Below, in pieces: positions 1-8,441 of a DNA stretch of 37,422 nt (within the stretch, counting starts at the first letter, position 1; every line of letters starts with the position of its first letter). A model generated the notes under the pieces. That model ran no database searches. It saw nothing but the letters and a program-made list of their open reading frames with translations, and was not told the DNA's origin. Source of the stretch: Halobacteriales archaeon QS_8_69_26 (GTDB taxonomy: Archaea; Halobacteriota; Halobacteria; Halobacteriales; SW-7-71-33). The stretch is taken from the NCBI GenBank assembly GCA_003023195.1, contig PXRX01000043.1:80643-118064 (forward strand). The letters are read 5' to 3'. A program made the position numbers and the translations under genes.

Positions 1-576
1 GGACCACAGAGTTCGGGGTCGTTGAGACAGGGAATCGTGACCGAGGTCGGCCCTGATGGGCGCGTCCGGGTCAATTGCGGACTGCAACACCCGATCTCCC
101 TCGCCGCTCCCGAACGGGAGTTCGACGAGGGGGAGCGCGTGACCGTCAGGATCTCTTCGAGACGCCCGGTCCGTGCGAAGATCGTCGACGAGCCCCCTCC
201 GGGCTTCGAGGTTGAGCGTGCGGACCTGTCGGGAGTCCTCGGCCGTGAGGACGCCGGGGTCCGGATCGCGACCAGTCGCCACGGGACGCCCGTGACGGTT
301 GGCCGGATGCGGACGCTGGCCGGCCGCCCCGACCGTGACGGTGTGACCGTCGCGTTCGGCGCGCCCGAGCGAGGACTGCCGGCGATGATCGGGATCGACG
401 TCAACGACCTCCCCCGGTGGGAGGACGCCGACGCCCTCCCCTCGCGGGAGGTGGCCGACGGGTCGGACCCCGGGTTCGACCTGTGGCTCGACACGGTTCC
501 GAACCAGGGGAGCGAGGTCGTGCGAACGGAGGAGGCGATGTTCGCCACCCTCGCCCTCCTGAACTGCAGGGAGTGA
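1..576 (+). CDS. SPOUT-type RNA methyltransferase (putative uridine N3 methyltransferase), 3' part
   Basis: The frame is open from base 1, so this is the C-terminal part of a gene that begins outside the window; the TTG at 22 is not a credible start. An OB/TRAM-like beta segment (about GIVTEVGPDGRVRVNCG through VTVRISSRRPVRAKIV) is followed by the knotted SPOUT core: FGAPERGL, then NQGSEVVRTEEAMFATLALLN at the end, which is the usual cofactor-binding end of the COG2106 family. Family members are thought to methylate rRNA using S-adenosylmethionine. A gene of this type immediately before rpl3 is a known haloarchaeal arrangement. The rRNA target cannot be read from the sequence. Confidence 0.8.
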   Translation, partial: GPQSSGSLRQGIVTEVGPDGRVRVNCGLQHPISLAAPEREFDEGERVTVRISSRRPVRAKIVDEPPPGFEVERADLSGVLGREDAGVRIATSRHGTPVTVGRMRTLAGRPDRDGVTVAFGAPERGLPAMIGIDVNDLPRWEDADALPSREVADGSDPGFDLWLDTVPNQGSEVVRTEEAMFATLALLNCRE

Positions 577-688
577 GCCCGCGTCGAACGGCCGGCACCC
601 GGCCAGTGGGGCCTTCACCGACACGGTGTCGATGGGAGTTCCCCGGGACGGCGCGGTCTCGGCCCTGTCTCATAGGAGTGAAACACGA
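577..688 (+). promoter_or_regulatory. leader region of the ribosomal operon with hairpin and Shine-Dalgarno site
   Basis: This 112-base gap separates the methyltransferase from rpl3. It holds a perfect GGCCGG-cac-CCGGCC hairpin (590-604), a short GACAC-g-GTGTC palindrome just after it, and AGGAG (674-678) about ten bases before the L3 ATG. Unlike most isolated genes in this window, L3 therefore appears to be read from a leader-bearing transcript. The hairpins could be a terminator for the upstream gene or a regulatory leader; the sequence does not decide which. Confidence 0.4.
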
Positions 689-1674
689 ATGCCACAACCG
701 AGCAGACCACGCAAAGGTTCGCTGGGGTTCGGTCCACGGAAGCGCGCGGAGAGCGAGACCCCGCGCTTCAACTCGTGGCCGGACGCCGACGGACAGCCGA
801 CGCTCCAGGGGTTCGCGGGCTACAAGGCCGGCATGTCCCACGTCGTCATGATCAACGACCGGGCCAACTCCCCCCGAGAGGGGATGGAGGAGACGGTCCC
901 GGTCACGATAGTGGAGACGCCGCCGATGCACGCCGCGGCCCTGCGGGCGTACGAGGACACCTCCTACGGGCTCCGACCCGTCACGGAGGTCTGGACGGAC
1001 GACCCACACGAGGACCTGGACCGGCGCCTGGACGTGCCCGAGTCGGGCATGGACGACGCCGACCTCCAGGACGCCCTGGAGGAGGGCCGGGTCGACGAGG
1101 TCCGTGCGATCACCCACACCGTGCCCGGCGACCTGGGTGCGGTGCCGAAGACGGCCCCCGACGTGATGGAGACCCGGATCGGTGGCGGCTCCGTCGAGGA
1201 CCGCGTCGAGTACGGTCTCGACCTGGTCGCCGACGGCGGCGAACACGACGTGAGCGACGTCTTCCGCGACGGCGAGTACCTCGACGTCGCCGGCGTCACG
1301 AAGGGCAAGGGCCTCCAGGGCCCGGTCAAGCGCTGGGGCGTCCAGAAGCGCAAGGGGAAACACAAGCGCCAGGGGTGGCGCCGACGGATCGGCAACCTCG
1401 GTCCGTGGAACCCCTCGCGGGTGCGCTCGACGGTGCCCCAGCAGGGGCAGACGGGCTACCACCAGCGGACCGAACTGAACAAGCGCCTGGTCGCGACGGG
1501 CGACCCCGACGACGACGTCACCCCCGACGGTGGCTTCGTCAACTACGGCGAGGTGTCGGGGTCCTACGCCCTCGTGAAGGGCTCGCTGCCCGGACCCGAG
1601 GCACGGCTGGTGCGGTTCCGGCCGGCCGTGCGACCGGCGGGTACGTCTCGACCACATCCAACCAAGGACAATGA
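689..1674 (+). CDS. rpl3: 50S ribosomal protein L3 (uL3), frameshifted near the 3' end
   Basis: L3 binds 23S rRNA and reaches the peptidyl transferase centre. The ATG at 689 follows an AGGAG site and gives MPQPSRPRKGSLGFGPRKRA, the usual archaeal N-terminus. The characteristic core KGKGLQGPVKRWGVQKRKGK and GQTGYHQRTELNKR is intact. The frame is correct through VRFRPAVRP (about 1636), but the expected tail GYVSTTSNQGQ and its stop lie in the next frame (from 1639 to 1674). Two bases (1637-1638) are left between the frames, so one base, or one plus a multiple of three, is missing. With the frame restored, the TGA at 1672-1674 overlaps the rpl4 ATG, like the other junctions here. As written, the frame runs on without a stop to 2677. 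Sequencing or assembly error, or a real deletion, are both possible. Confidence 0.88.
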
Positions 1675-2426
1675 CCGACGCAACAGTACTCGACCTGGAC
1701 GGCGACGAGGAGGGAAGCGTCGGGTTGCCCGACGCCTTCGACGCCGTGGTCCGACCGGACCTGATCCGGCGGGCGGTGCTGGCCGCGCAGGCCAACCGCA
1801 AGCAGGACCACGGCGCCGACCCCGAGGCCGGCCTCCGCACGACCGCGGAGTCCTTCGGCTCCGGTCGCGGGATGGCTCACGTCCCGCGGTCGGAGGGGCG
1901 CGGCCGGCGCGTCCCCCAGACGGTCGGGGGTCGCAGGGCCCACCCTCCCAAGGCAGAGAAGGACCACTCGCTGGACATCAACGACAAGGAACGAAAGCAG
2001 GCGACCCGGTCGGCGGTCGCGGCGACCGCCGACGCCGAACTGGTCGAAGAGCGCGGCCACCGCTTCGACGACGGGGTGGCGTTCCCGGTCGTCGTCTCGG
2101 ACGCGTTCGAGGACCTGGTCAAGACCCAGGCCGTCGTCGACACCCTGGAGTCGCTGGGGCTGGCCGACGACGTGACCCGGGCCGAGGAGGGCCGGACGGT
2201 CCGGTCGGGCCGCGGGAAGACCCGCGGCCGGAAGTACCGGACGCCGGCCTCCATCTGCTTCGTCACCTCGTCCGACGCGGGCCCGTCGAAGGCCGCCCGC
2301 AACCTCTGTGGCGCCACCGTGACGACCGCACGCGAGGTCAACGCCGAGGACCTGGCCCCCGGTGGCCACCCCGGCCGCCTCACCGTGTGGACCGAGAGCG
2401 CCGTCGAGGAGGTGGGCGAGCGATGA
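1671..2426 (+). CDS. rpl4: 50S ribosomal protein L4 (uL4)
   Basis: The protein has 251 residues, typical of haloarchaeal L4 (older name L4e/L1e). The conserved rRNA-binding loop is visible as FGSGRGMAHVPR followed by GRRAHPPKAEKDHSLDINDKE, and the C-terminal half has the GRGKTRGRKYRTPAS and NLCGATVTTAREVNAEDLAPG signatures. The ATG overlaps the restored L3 stop, and the stop (TGA 2424-2426) overlaps the L23 ATG, so translation is probably coupled. L4 lines the peptide exit tunnel of the large subunit. Confidence 0.96.
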   Translation: MTDATVLDLDGDEEGSVGLPDAFDAVVRPDLIRRAVLAAQANRKQDHGADPEAGLRTTAESFGSGRGMAHVPRSEGRGRRVPQTVGGRRAHPPKAEKDHSLDINDKERKQATRSAVAATADAELVEERGHRFDDGVAFPVVVSDAFEDLVKTQAVVDTLESLGLADDVTRAEEGRTVRSGRGKTRGRKYRTPASICFVTSSDAGPSKAARNLCGATVTTAREVNAEDLAPGGHPGRLTVWTESAVEEVGER

Positions 2427-2677
2427 CGGGGATCATCGACTACCCGCTCGTGACCGAGAAGGCGATGAACCTGATGGACTACGAGAACACGCTGCAGTTC
2501 GTCGTCCGGATGGACGCCGACAAGCCCGAGATCGCCGACGCCGTGGAGTCGCGGTTCGGCGTCGAGGTCGAGAACGTCAACACGATGGTCACGATGAACG
2601 GCACGAAGAAGGCGAACGTCCGACTGAGCGAGGACGACGACGCGGAGGACGTCGCCTCCAGGATCGGGGTGTTCTGA
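2423..2677 (+). CDS. rpl23: 50S ribosomal protein L23 (uL23)
   Basis: This 84-residue protein starts MTGIIDYPLVTEKAMNLMD, the L23 signature, and includes VESRFGVEVENVNTMVTMNG and KKANVRL. L23 sits at the exit of the ribosomal tunnel and is a docking site for SRP and the Sec translocon. The ATG overlaps the L4 stop by ATGA; L2 begins two bases after the stop. It lies in the same frame as the 5' part of rpl3, so the frameshifted L3 frame runs through it; that long reading frame is an artefact of the frameshift. Confidence 0.95.
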   Translation: MTGIIDYPLVTEKAMNLMDYENTLQFVVRMDADKPEIADAVESRFGVEVENVNTMVTMNGTKKANVRLSEDDDAEDVASRIGVF

Positions 2678-2679
2678 CG

Positions 2680-3450
2680 ATGGGACGCAGAATTCGGGGA
2701 CAGCGGCGTGGACGTGGCGGCCCGACGTTCCGGGCCCCGTCCCACCGCTACGACTCCGAGAAGCACCACAAGAAGACCGAGGACGGCGACCTCGTCTCCG
2801 GCACGGTCGTCGGCATCGAACACGACCCCACCCGGTCGGCGCCGGTCGCCCGGGTGGAGTTCGAGGACAGCGAGGCGTCCGGGGACGCCTCTGGCAGCCG
2901 GACGGAGTCCGGCGACGGCGACCAGCGCCTGGTGCTCGCCCCCGAGGGCGTGGGCCTGGGCGAGGAGATCCAGGTCGGCGTCTCGGCGGAGATCAAGCCG
3001 GGCAACACCCTGCCCCTGGCGGAGATCCCGGAGGGCGTCCCGGTCTGTAACGTCGAGGCCAAGCCGGGCGACGGCGGGAAGTTCGCCCGCGCCTCCGGCG
3101 TGAGCGCCGACCTGATCACCCACGACCGCAACGCCGCGGTCGTCCAGTTGCCGAGCGGCGAGGTCAAGCGCCTGGACCCGGAGTGCCGGGCGACCATCGG
3201 CGTCGTCGCCGGCGGCGGCCGGACCGAGAAGCCCCACGTGAAGGCGGGCAAGATGTACCACAAGTCCAAGGCCCGCGGCATGAAGTGGCCGACGGTCCGG
3301 GGCGTCGCGATGAACGCCGTCGACCACCCGTTCGGTGGTGGCGGCCGCCAGCACCCCGGTCGGCCGAAGTCGGTCTCGCGGGACGCCCCGCCGGGCCGGA
3401 AGGTCGGCGACATCTCGTCCCGGCGGACGGGACGTGGAGGTGACCAATGA
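2680..3450 (+). CDS. rpl2: 50S ribosomal protein L2 (uL2) with an in-frame palindromic insertion
   Basis: L2 helps form the peptidyl transferase centre and the subunit interface. [23 protein letters not shown] is the usual start, and the catalytic-centre loop [20 protein letters not shown] is intact. At 256 residues it is longer than the roughly 240 usual in haloarchaea. The excess is explained by residues 64-79 ([16 protein letters not shown]), which interrupt the ordinary [16 protein letters not shown] stretch. The insert is encoded by two adjacent hairpins and has a relative in the DUF309 gene at 31793. It falls in a surface loop of the N-terminal OB domain, away from the catalytic loop, so function is probably kept. 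The stop overlaps the S19 ATG. Confidence 0.96.
   Translation: MGRRIRGQRRGRGGPTFRAPSHRYDSEKHHKKTEDGDLVSGTVVGIEHDPTRSAPVARVEFEDSEASGDASGSRTESGDGDQRLVLAPEGVGLGEEIQVGVSAEIKPGNTLPLAEIPEGVPVCNVEAKPGDGGKFARASGVSADLITHDRNAAVVQLPSGEVKRLDPECRATIGVVAGGGRTEKPHVKAGKMYHKSKARGMKWPTVRGVAMNAVDHPFGGGGRQHPGRPKSVSRDAPPGRKVGDISSRRTGRGGDQ
2869..2916 (+). repeat. palindromic in-frame insertion element, copy 1 (in rpl2)
   Basis: This is a 48-base insert in rpl2 after TTCGAGGAC. Hairpin 1 is GAGGCGTCC (2872-2880), a 2-base loop, and GGACGCCTC (2883-2891): nine perfect pairs. Hairpin 2 is GCCGGAC (2897-2903), loop GGA, and GTCCGGC (2907-2913): seven perfect pairs. The insert is a whole number of codons, ends in GAC as does the codon before it (a possible 3-base target duplication), and encodes [17 protein letters not shown] second copy with the same architecture lies at 31793-31837. 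Confidence 0.8.
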
Positions 3451-3872
3451 GTTCCGAGGAATACCGCACCGGCCGCGAGGGCGAGTTTACCTACCGTGGC
3501 CACACGCTCGACGAGTTGCAGGAGATGGACGTCGACGAGGTCGCGGAACTGCTCCCCGCTCGACAGCGGCGAACCATAGTGCGCGGGCTCTCGACCGAGC
3601 ACCGCAAGCTCCTGGAGGAAGCCAGGGAGGCCGGCGACGAGGAGACGGCGGCCGACCCCATCCGGACCCACCTGCGGGACATGCCCATCCTCCCGCCGAT
3701 GGTGGGCAAGACCTTCGCGGTCCACACCGGACAGGAGTTCGAGCGCGTCCAGGTCGACCCCGAGATGATCGGACACTACCTCGGGGAGTTCCAGCTAACC
3801 CGCCAGCAGGTCGAGCACGGCCAGGCGGGCATCGGCGCGACGCGCTCCTCGAAGTTCGTACCCCTCAAGTGA
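3447..3872 (+). CDS. rps19: 30S ribosomal protein S19 (uS19)
   Basis: S19 is a small-subunit head protein contacting the A-site finger and S13. The 141-residue length is normal for archaea. The C-terminal signature is clear: [34 protein letters not shown] and [12 protein letters not shown]. The N-terminal part ([29 protein letters not shown]) is the archaeal/eukaryotic extension. The ATG overlaps the L2 stop; the gap to L22 is three bases. Confidence 0.96.
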   Translation: MSSEEYRTGREGEFTYRGHTLDELQEMDVDEVAELLPARQRRTIVRGLSTEHRKLLEEAREAGDEETAADPIRTHLRDMPILPPMVGKTFAVHTGQEFERVQVDPEMIGHYLGEFQLTRQQVEHGQAGIGATRSSKFVPLK

Positions 3873-3875
3873 ACC

Positions 3876-4355
3876 ATGGGAATCAGCTACTCGGTCGACG
3901 CCGACCCGGACACGACGGCGAAAGCGATGCTCCGGGAGCGTCACATGAGCCACAAGCACAGCGTCGCGATCGCCCGGGCGATAAAGGGCAGGACCGTCGG
4001 GGAGGCCCAGGCGTTCCTCCAGGACGTGATCGACGGCGAGCAGTCCGTCCCGTTCAAGAAGCACGACGGCGGCGTCGCCCACCGCTCGGACATCGACGGC
4101 TGGGACTCCGGCCGGTTCCCCGAGAAGGCCAGCGAGGCCTTCCTGGACCTGCTGGAGAACGCCGCCGCGAACGCCACCCACCAGGGCTTCGAGGCCGACT
4201 CGATGGAAATCGTCCACGTCGCCGCCCACAAGGTCGGCGAGGTGGAGGGGCGCAGGCCCCGCGCGTTCGGTCGCGCCTCCCCCTGGAACACGCCCGAGGT
4301 GGACGTCGAACTCGTCGTCGAGGCCGACGAGCCCCCCGCCGGAGGTGAGGAGTAG
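3876..4355 (+). CDS. rpl22: 50S ribosomal protein L22 (uL22)
   Basis: L22 has a globular domain on the subunit surface and a beta-hairpin lining the exit tunnel. The protein (159 residues) begins MGISYSVDADPDTTAKAML and contains MSHKHSVAIARAIKGRTVGEA. The hairpin region is HVAAHKVGEVEGRRPRAFGR, the conserved tunnel tip. The end is acidic and directly abuts the S3 ATG at 4356 with no spacer. Confidence 0.96.
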   Translation: MGISYSVDADPDTTAKAMLRERHMSHKHSVAIARAIKGRTVGEAQAFLQDVIDGEQSVPFKKHDGGVAHRSDIDGWDSGRFPEKASEAFLDLLENAAANATHQGFEADSMEIVHVAAHKVGEVEGRRPRAFGRASPWNTPEVDVELVVEADEPPAGGEE

Positions 4356-5291
4356 ATGGCGGACGAACAGCAGTTCATCGAGGACGGCCTCCAGCGCACC
4401 CAGATAGACGCCTTCTTCGAGGAGGAACTGGGCCGCGCGGGCTACGGCGGCATGGACGTCGCCAAGACCCCGATGGGCACGCAGATCGTCCTCAAGGCGG
4501 AGAAGCCGGGGATGGTGATCGGAAAGGGTGGCGAGAACATCCGGAAGATCACCACCGAACTCGAGACCCGGTTCGACCTGGAGGACCCCCAGATCGACGT
4601 CCAGGAGGTCGACGAACCGGACCTCAACGCCCGGATCGTCGCCGACCGCCTGGCCAACGCCCTGGAGCGGGGCTGGTACTACCGCCAGGCCGGCCGGACC
4701 ACCCTCGAACGGATCATGGACGCCGGCGCACTGGGCGCCGAGATCGTCCTCGCGGGGAAGGTCACTGGTGCCCGCTCGCGCGTCGAGAAGTTCAACGAGG
4801 GCTACATCAAGCACAACGGCGAACCCGCCGAGACCATCGTCGACCACGGCCAGTCGGTCGCGGTGATGAAACTCGGCACCATCGGGGTGAACGTGAAGAT
4901 CATCCCACCGGGCGCGGAACTGCCCGACGACTTCAGGGTCGCCGAGGGTGCCGACGTCGAGGACCTGGTCGCCGACCGGCCCGAGGACGAGGAGTCCCTC
5001 GATGAACTCCTCGAAGAGCCGGAGGGGCCCGCGGAGGACGAACCCGTCCCCGAGGGGATGCCCGAACCGCCCGAGGAGCCGGCCGAGGAACCGGCCGAGG
5101 AGCCCATCGACGTCGACGAGGCCGACGAGGCCGAGTTCGAGGACCCGGAGATCCCGGGCGGCGACGACGTCTCGGAGGAGCTCGACGAACTGGAGAGCGA
5201 GGTCGAGGACGCCTCCGAGAGCGCCAAGGAGGAGGCCGAGCGCATCGTCGCCGAGATGGACGACGACGAGGACGGAGGTGACGAGGAGTGA
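4356..5291 (+). CDS. rps3: 30S ribosomal protein S3 (uS3) with acidic C-terminal tail
   Basis: S3 lies at the mRNA entry channel. The KH domain motif VIGKGGENIRKITTEL is plain (about residues 53-68), followed by the C-terminal S3 domain with GALGAEIVLAGKVTGARSR and KLGTIGVNVKIIPPG. After about residue 195 an acidic tail rich in Glu, Asp and Pro runs to residue 311. Long acidic S3 tails are usual in haloarchaea and probably aid solubility in high salt, but the tail has no recognisable fold. The stop overlaps the GTG start of L29. Confidence 0.96.
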   Translation: MADEQQFIEDGLQRTQIDAFFEEELGRAGYGGMDVAKTPMGTQIVLKAEKPGMVIGKGGENIRKITTELETRFDLEDPQIDVQEVDEPDLNARIVADRLANALERGWYYRQAGRTTLERIMDAGALGAEIVLAGKVTGARSRVEKFNEGYIKHNGEPAETIVDHGQSVAVMKLGTIGVNVKIIPPGAELPDDFRVAEGADVEDLVADRPEDEESLDELLEEPEGPAEDEPVPEGMPEPPEEPAEEPAEEPIDVDEADEAEFEDPEIPGGDDVSEELDELESEVEDASESAKEEAERIVAEMDDDEDGGDEE

Positions 5292-5500
5292 CGATCCTCT
5301 ATCCGGAAGAGATCCGGGACATGACCCCCGACGAGCGCGAGAGCGAACTCGAGACCCTGGAGACGGAGTTGCTCAACTCCAAGGCGGTCAAGGCCGCCGG
5401 TGGTCAGCCGGAGAACCCCGCCCGCATCGCGGAACTGCGGCGGGCGATCGCCCGGATCAAGACCATCCAGCGGGAAGAGGGCGACCTCCAGGAGGACTAG
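5288..5500 (+). CDS. rpl29: 50S ribosomal protein L29 (uL29)
   Basis: This is a 70-residue protein of two helices, the normal L29 fold next to L23 at the tunnel exit. The sequence IRDMTPDERESELETLETELLN followed by ENPARIAELRRAIARIKTI is typical. The start is GTG at 5288, overlapping the S3 stop (GTGA). The stop is followed two bases later by the RNase P component ATG. Confidence 0.94.
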   Translation: MTILYPEEIRDMTPDERESELETLETELLNSKAVKAAGGQPENPARIAELRRAIARIKTIQREEGDLQED

Positions 5501-5502
5501 AT

Positions 5503-5838
5503 ATGGCACTGACCCCGGAAACGCTCCCGCGACACGAACTCAACGGCCTGTACGTACGGGTCGTCGAGGCCACCGACCCCGGACTCGTCGGGGTCGAGGG
5601 CCGTGTCGTGGTCGAGACGGCGGGCACCCTCCACGTGGAGGACCGCGCCCGCGACGGCGTCGTGCAGGTCGGCAAGCGCGGAGCGACCTTCGAGTTCGCC
5701 ATCGAGGCGAGCGATCCGGGGTCGCACCCGGCCGACGCCGAGAAGTGCGGGACCGAGCACGTGACCGTCGACGGTCACAGGCTGACCGCCCGGCCCGCGC
5801 GACGAACCGAACGACGAGGTGATCCGACATGGCGATAG
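5503..5838 (+). CDS. rnp1: ribonuclease P protein component 1 (Rpp29/Pop4 family)
   Basis: Component 1 of archaeal RNase P (Rpp29, COG1588) is a small Sm-like beta barrel that helps the RNase P RNA remove 5' leaders from tRNA precursors. The 111-residue product matches: [45 protein letters not shown] and a basic C-terminus. Its position between L29 and S17 is the conserved archaeal location. The start ATG lies two bases after the L29 stop. The last ten bases overlap the S17 start (ATG 5829). Confidence 0.9.
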   Translation: MALTPETLPRHELNGLYVRVVEATDPGLVGVEGRVVVETAGTLHVEDRARDGVVQVGKRGATFEFAIEASDPGSHPADAEKCGTEHVTVDGHRLTARPARRTERRGDPTWR

Positions 5839-6170
5839 GACTGGACGTACCCAAACCACCGGAACCAGACGACCCGGACGAATACGACTACGAGACCTGT
5901 CCCTTCCACGGGGAGCTGTCCGTCCGCGGGCAGGTCCTCGAGGGGACCGTCGTATCGACGGACATGGCCAAGACCGTGGTCGTCGAGCGAGAGTACGACG
6001 TCTACGTACCGAAATACGACCGATACATGAAGCGCCGCTCGAAGGTGCCTGCCCACGTGCCCGGGGTCCTCGACCCCGAGGAGGGCGACGAGGTGAAGAT
6101 AGCCGAGTGTCGCCCCCTCTCGAAGACCAAGTCCCACGTGGTCGTCGAAGTGCTGGGAGGTGACGAGTGA
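5829..6170 (+). CDS. rps17: 30S ribosomal protein S17 (uS17)
   Basis: S17 is an OB-fold primary binder of 16S rRNA. The 113-residue archaeal form is recognised by [39 protein letters not shown] and [12 protein letters not shown]. The N-terminal [20 protein letters not shown] is the acidic archaeal extension. It overlaps the RNase P component by ten bases and its TGA shares one base with the L14 ATG. Confidence 0.96.
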   Translation: MAIGLDVPKPPEPDDPDEYDYETCPFHGELSVRGQVLEGTVVSTDMAKTVVVEREYDVYVPKYDRYMKRRSKVPAHVPGVLDPEEGDEVKIAECRPLSKTKSHVVVEVLGGDE

Positions 6171-6568
6171 TGCAGGCGATAAACGCCGACGTGACCCAGG
6201 GACTGGAGAAGGGATCGCGGGTCCTCTGTGCCGACAACACGGGTGCCCGCGAACTGAAGGTCATCTCCGTGTCGGGCTACTCGGGGACGATGAACCGGCA
6301 CCCGAAGGCCGGCCTGGGCGACAAGGTGACCGTCTCGGTCACCAAGGGCACCCCCGAGATGCGCCGACAGGTGCTGGAGGCGGTTATCGTCCGCCAGCGC
6401 AAGCCCATCCGCCGGCCCGACGGCCTGCGGGTGAAGTTCGAGGACAACGCCGCCGTCGTCGTCGACGACAACGAGGAGCCCCGCGGCAGCGAAATCAAGG
6501 GGCCGATCGCCCGCGAAGTCGGAGAGCGCTTCGGGGCCATCGCCTCGACCGCAACGATGATCGTCTAA
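6170..6568 (+). CDS. rpl14: 50S ribosomal protein L14 (uL14)
   Basis: L14 lies at the subunit interface near the factor-binding site. The 132-residue protein starts at ATG 6170 ([16 protein letters not shown]); a GTG three bases earlier in the same frame would add only one residue and is less likely, because other haloarchaeal L14 proteins begin at this Met. The signatures [30 protein letters not shown] and [18 protein letters not shown] are complete. Confidence 0.96.
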   Translation: MQAINADVTQGLEKGSRVLCADNTGARELKVISVSGYSGTMNRHPKAGLGDKVTVSVTKGTPEMRRQVLEAVIVRQRKPIRRPDGLRVKFEDNAAVVVDDNEEPRGSEIKGPIAREVGERFGAIASTATMIV

Positions 6569-6569
6569 C

Positions 6570-6923
6570 ATGAGCAAGCAACCACGCAAACAGCGAACGG
6601 AGGCCAGGGACGCGGACCTGCACGAGCGACACGACCGGGTCCGGGCCCACCTCAGCGAGGAACTGCGAGAGGAGTACGGTCGCCGCCGCGTCCGGGTCGC
6701 CGAGGGCGACACCGTCGAGGTGATGCGCGGCGACTTCGCCGGTCACGAGGACGAGGTCGCCGGCGTCGACCTCAAGGACGAGGTGGTCCACGTCGAGGAC
6801 GTCACCGTCGAGAAGGCAGACGGGGAGGAGGTCCCCCGGCCGCTCGACGCGAGCAACCTCAAGGTCGTGGACCTGAACCTGGAGGACGACCTGCGCCGCG
6901 AGCGCATCGAGGGGGGTGACTGA
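6570..6923 (+). CDS. rpl24: 50S ribosomal protein L24 (uL24)
   Basis: This is an assembly-initiating rRNA-binding protein with a KOW motif: [21 protein letters not shown] (about residues 48-68). The N-terminal [20 protein letters not shown] is the archaeal L26e-like part. At 117 residues it has the usual length. One base separates its ATG from the L14 stop, and the eS4 GTG comes two bases after its own stop. Confidence 0.95.
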   Translation: MSKQPRKQRTEARDADLHERHDRVRAHLSEELREEYGRRRVRVAEGDTVEVMRGDFAGHEDEVAGVDLKDEVVHVEDVTVEKADGEEVPRPLDASNLKVVDLNLEDDLRRERIEGGD

Positions 6924-6925
6924 CC

Positions 6926-7927
6926 GTGAGCAACCACCAGAAGCGGCTCTCGGTGCCCCGTGCCTGGCCGGTCGAGCGCAAGACCGAGAAGTACACGGTC
7001 AAGGCCGACGCCGGTCCCCATGGCGAGGACGGGGTCCCGCTCGTCATCGTCCTGCGGGACGTGCTTGGCTACGTCGACTCCCTGAAGGAGGCCCGCTACG
7101 CCATCGACGGCGGATCCGTGGCGGTCAACGGCGACGTCGCCGACGACCCCCGGCGGCCGATCGGGATGTTCGACATCCTGGCGTTCACCGAGCGCGGGGA
7201 GTACTACCGCGTGTTCCCCGGCGAGGGTGGCCGCCTTGCGCTGACGCCAATCGACGAGTCCTCGGCCGGGTCGAAGCTCGGGAAGGTCATCGGCAAGCGC
7301 CAGGTCTCCGGCGGCCGGACGCAGCTCAACCTCCACGACGGGGGCAACATCCTCGTGGAGGACGACGCCGACTACGGCGTCGGGGACTCCGTCGTGGTCG
7401 ACAACGAGGACGGATCCGTCGTCGCCCACTTCCCCTACGAGGAGGGCTGTCTCGTGACGGCCGTCCGGGGGAGCCACGCCGGCGAGGTCGGAGAGATGGT
7501 CCGCCGGGACGTCACGTCCGGGTCGGACCCCAACTCGGTGGTCTTCGAGTCCGGCGACGAGCGCCTCGAAACGGTCGAGGAGTACGTCGTCGTGATCGAC
7601 GAGCAGTTCGCCGGCGACGACGCCGACGCGGACGAAGAGTCGGACGACGAGGACGAGACCGACGACGCCGCGGCCGAAGAGGAGGCCGACGAGGACGAGA
7701 CCGACGACGCCGCGGCCGAAGAGGAGGCCGACGGGACCGCCGAGGAGTCGGAGGAGTCCGACGCGGACGCTGCGGAATCCGAGGAGTCGGAGGAGTCCGA
7801 CGCGGATGCTGCGGAATCCGAGGAGTCGGAGGAGTCCGACGCGGCGGAATCCGAGGAGTCCGCCGGGGACTCCGACGAGGCCGAAGAGTCGGACGCCGAC
7901 GACGAGGAGGTGAACGACGATGAGTGA
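6926..7927 (+). CDS. rps4e: 30S ribosomal protein eS4 with long repetitive acidic tail
   Basis: The start is GTG (6926), giving [18 protein letters not shown], the standard eS4 start. An S4-like RNA-binding segment ([20 protein letters not shown]) and a KOW-like segment ([18 protein letters not shown]) follow. The ordinary protein ends near [12 protein letters not shown] at about residue 235. Here a further stretch of roughly 95 residues, almost all Asp, Glu, Ala and Ser, continues to residue 333. It is built from an exact 42-base tandem duplication and a 39-base unit repeated about three times. The tail is in frame and ends with the normal eight-base overlap with L5, so it is part of the gene. 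A function for it is not evident. Confidence 0.93.
   Translation: MSNHQKRLSVPRAWPVERKTEKYTVKADAGPHGEDGVPLVIVLRDVLGYVDSLKEARYAIDGGSVAVNGDVADDPRRPIGMFDILAFTERGEYYRVFPGEGGRLALTPIDESSAGSKLGKVIGKRQVSGGRTQLNLHDGGNILVEDDADYGVGDSVVVDNEDGSVVAHFPYEEGCLVTAVRGSHAGEVGEMVRRDVTSGSDPNSVVFESGDERLETVEEYVVVIDEQFAGDDADADEESDDEDETDDAAAEEEADEDETDDAAAEEEADGTAEESEESDADAAESEESEESDADAAESEESEESDAAESEESAGDSDEAEESDADDEEVNDDE
7646..7852 (+). repeat. tandem coding repeats in the eS4 acidic tail
   Basis: Two copies of a 42-base unit (7646-7687 and 7688-7729, identical) encode [14 protein letters not shown]. After a 12-base spacer come two 39-base units (7742-7780 and 7781-7819, one base different) encoding [13 protein letters not shown], and a third copy (7820-7852) shortened by six bases. 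Near-identity at DNA level points to recent slippage or unequal recombination, always in multiples of three. Confidence 0.9.
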
Positions 7928-8441
7928 GGCCGACGAGGGCTTCCACGAGATGCGCGAACCGCGGATCGAGAAGGTCGTCGTCCACATGGGCGTCGGCGAG
8001 GGCGGCCGCGCCCTGGGCGACGCCGAGGACATCCTCGTGGAACTGACGGACCAGGAGCCGGTCCGCTCGACGGCGGGCGCGACCGAACCGGCCTTCGACA
8101 TCCGCGAGGGCGAACCCATCGGCGCGAAGGTCACCCTCCGCGGCGAGGACGCCCACGACTTCCTGGAGCGGGCCCTGCCCATCGCCGACGTGTCGCCGTC
8201 GCAGTTCGACGACACCGGCAACTTCAGCTTCGGCGTCGACGAGCACACGGAGTTCCCGAGCCAGGAGTACGACCCGAACGTCGGAATCTACGGCCTGGAC
8301 GTCACCGTCAACATGGTGCGGCCCGGCTACCGGGTGAAAAAGCGCGACAAGGTCACGCGGTCGATCCCGTCGAAACACCGGCTGACGCCGGAGGACGCGA
8401 TCCGCTACCTCGAGAACACCATGGAGGTCGAGATAGAATAA
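7920..8441 (+). CDS. rpl5: 50S ribosomal protein L5 (uL5)
   Basis: L5 binds 5S rRNA and contacts the P-site tRNA. The 173-residue protein contains [43 protein letters not shown] and the archaeal end [29 protein letters not shown]. The ATG lies eight bases before the end of eS4. The last base of its TAA is the first of the S14 ATG. Confidence 0.96.
   Translation: MSEADEGFHEMREPRIEKVVVHMGVGEGGRALGDAEDILVELTDQEPVRSTAGATEPAFDIREGEPIGAKVTLRGEDAHDFLERALPIADVSPSQFDDTGNFSFGVDEHTEFPSQEYDPNVGIYGLDVTVNMVRPGYRVKKRDKVTRSIPSKHRLTPEDAIRYLENTMEVEIE

Noticed and set aside
401..1840. Long minus-strand frames opposite the ribosomal genes (this one 479 codons, and others up to 841)
   Set aside because: Antisense frames in very GC-rich haloarchaeal DNA rarely meet stop codons. 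They are Arg/Pro/Gly/Ser-rich, lack domains and lie opposite conserved genes.
626..2677. A single 683-codon open frame joining L3, an L4 shadow and L23
   Set aside because: Residues between the L3 break and the L23 start are the wrong-frame reading of rpl4 (Arg/Gly/Pro-rich). It arises from the rpl3 frameshift in GC-rich DNA, not from a fusion protein.
7920..8441. Possible extra copies of the palindromic element in other ribosomal genes
   Set aside because: I looked for the GGCAGCCGGAC core and for paired GAGGCG/CGCCTC arms through the window and found only the two reported copies.
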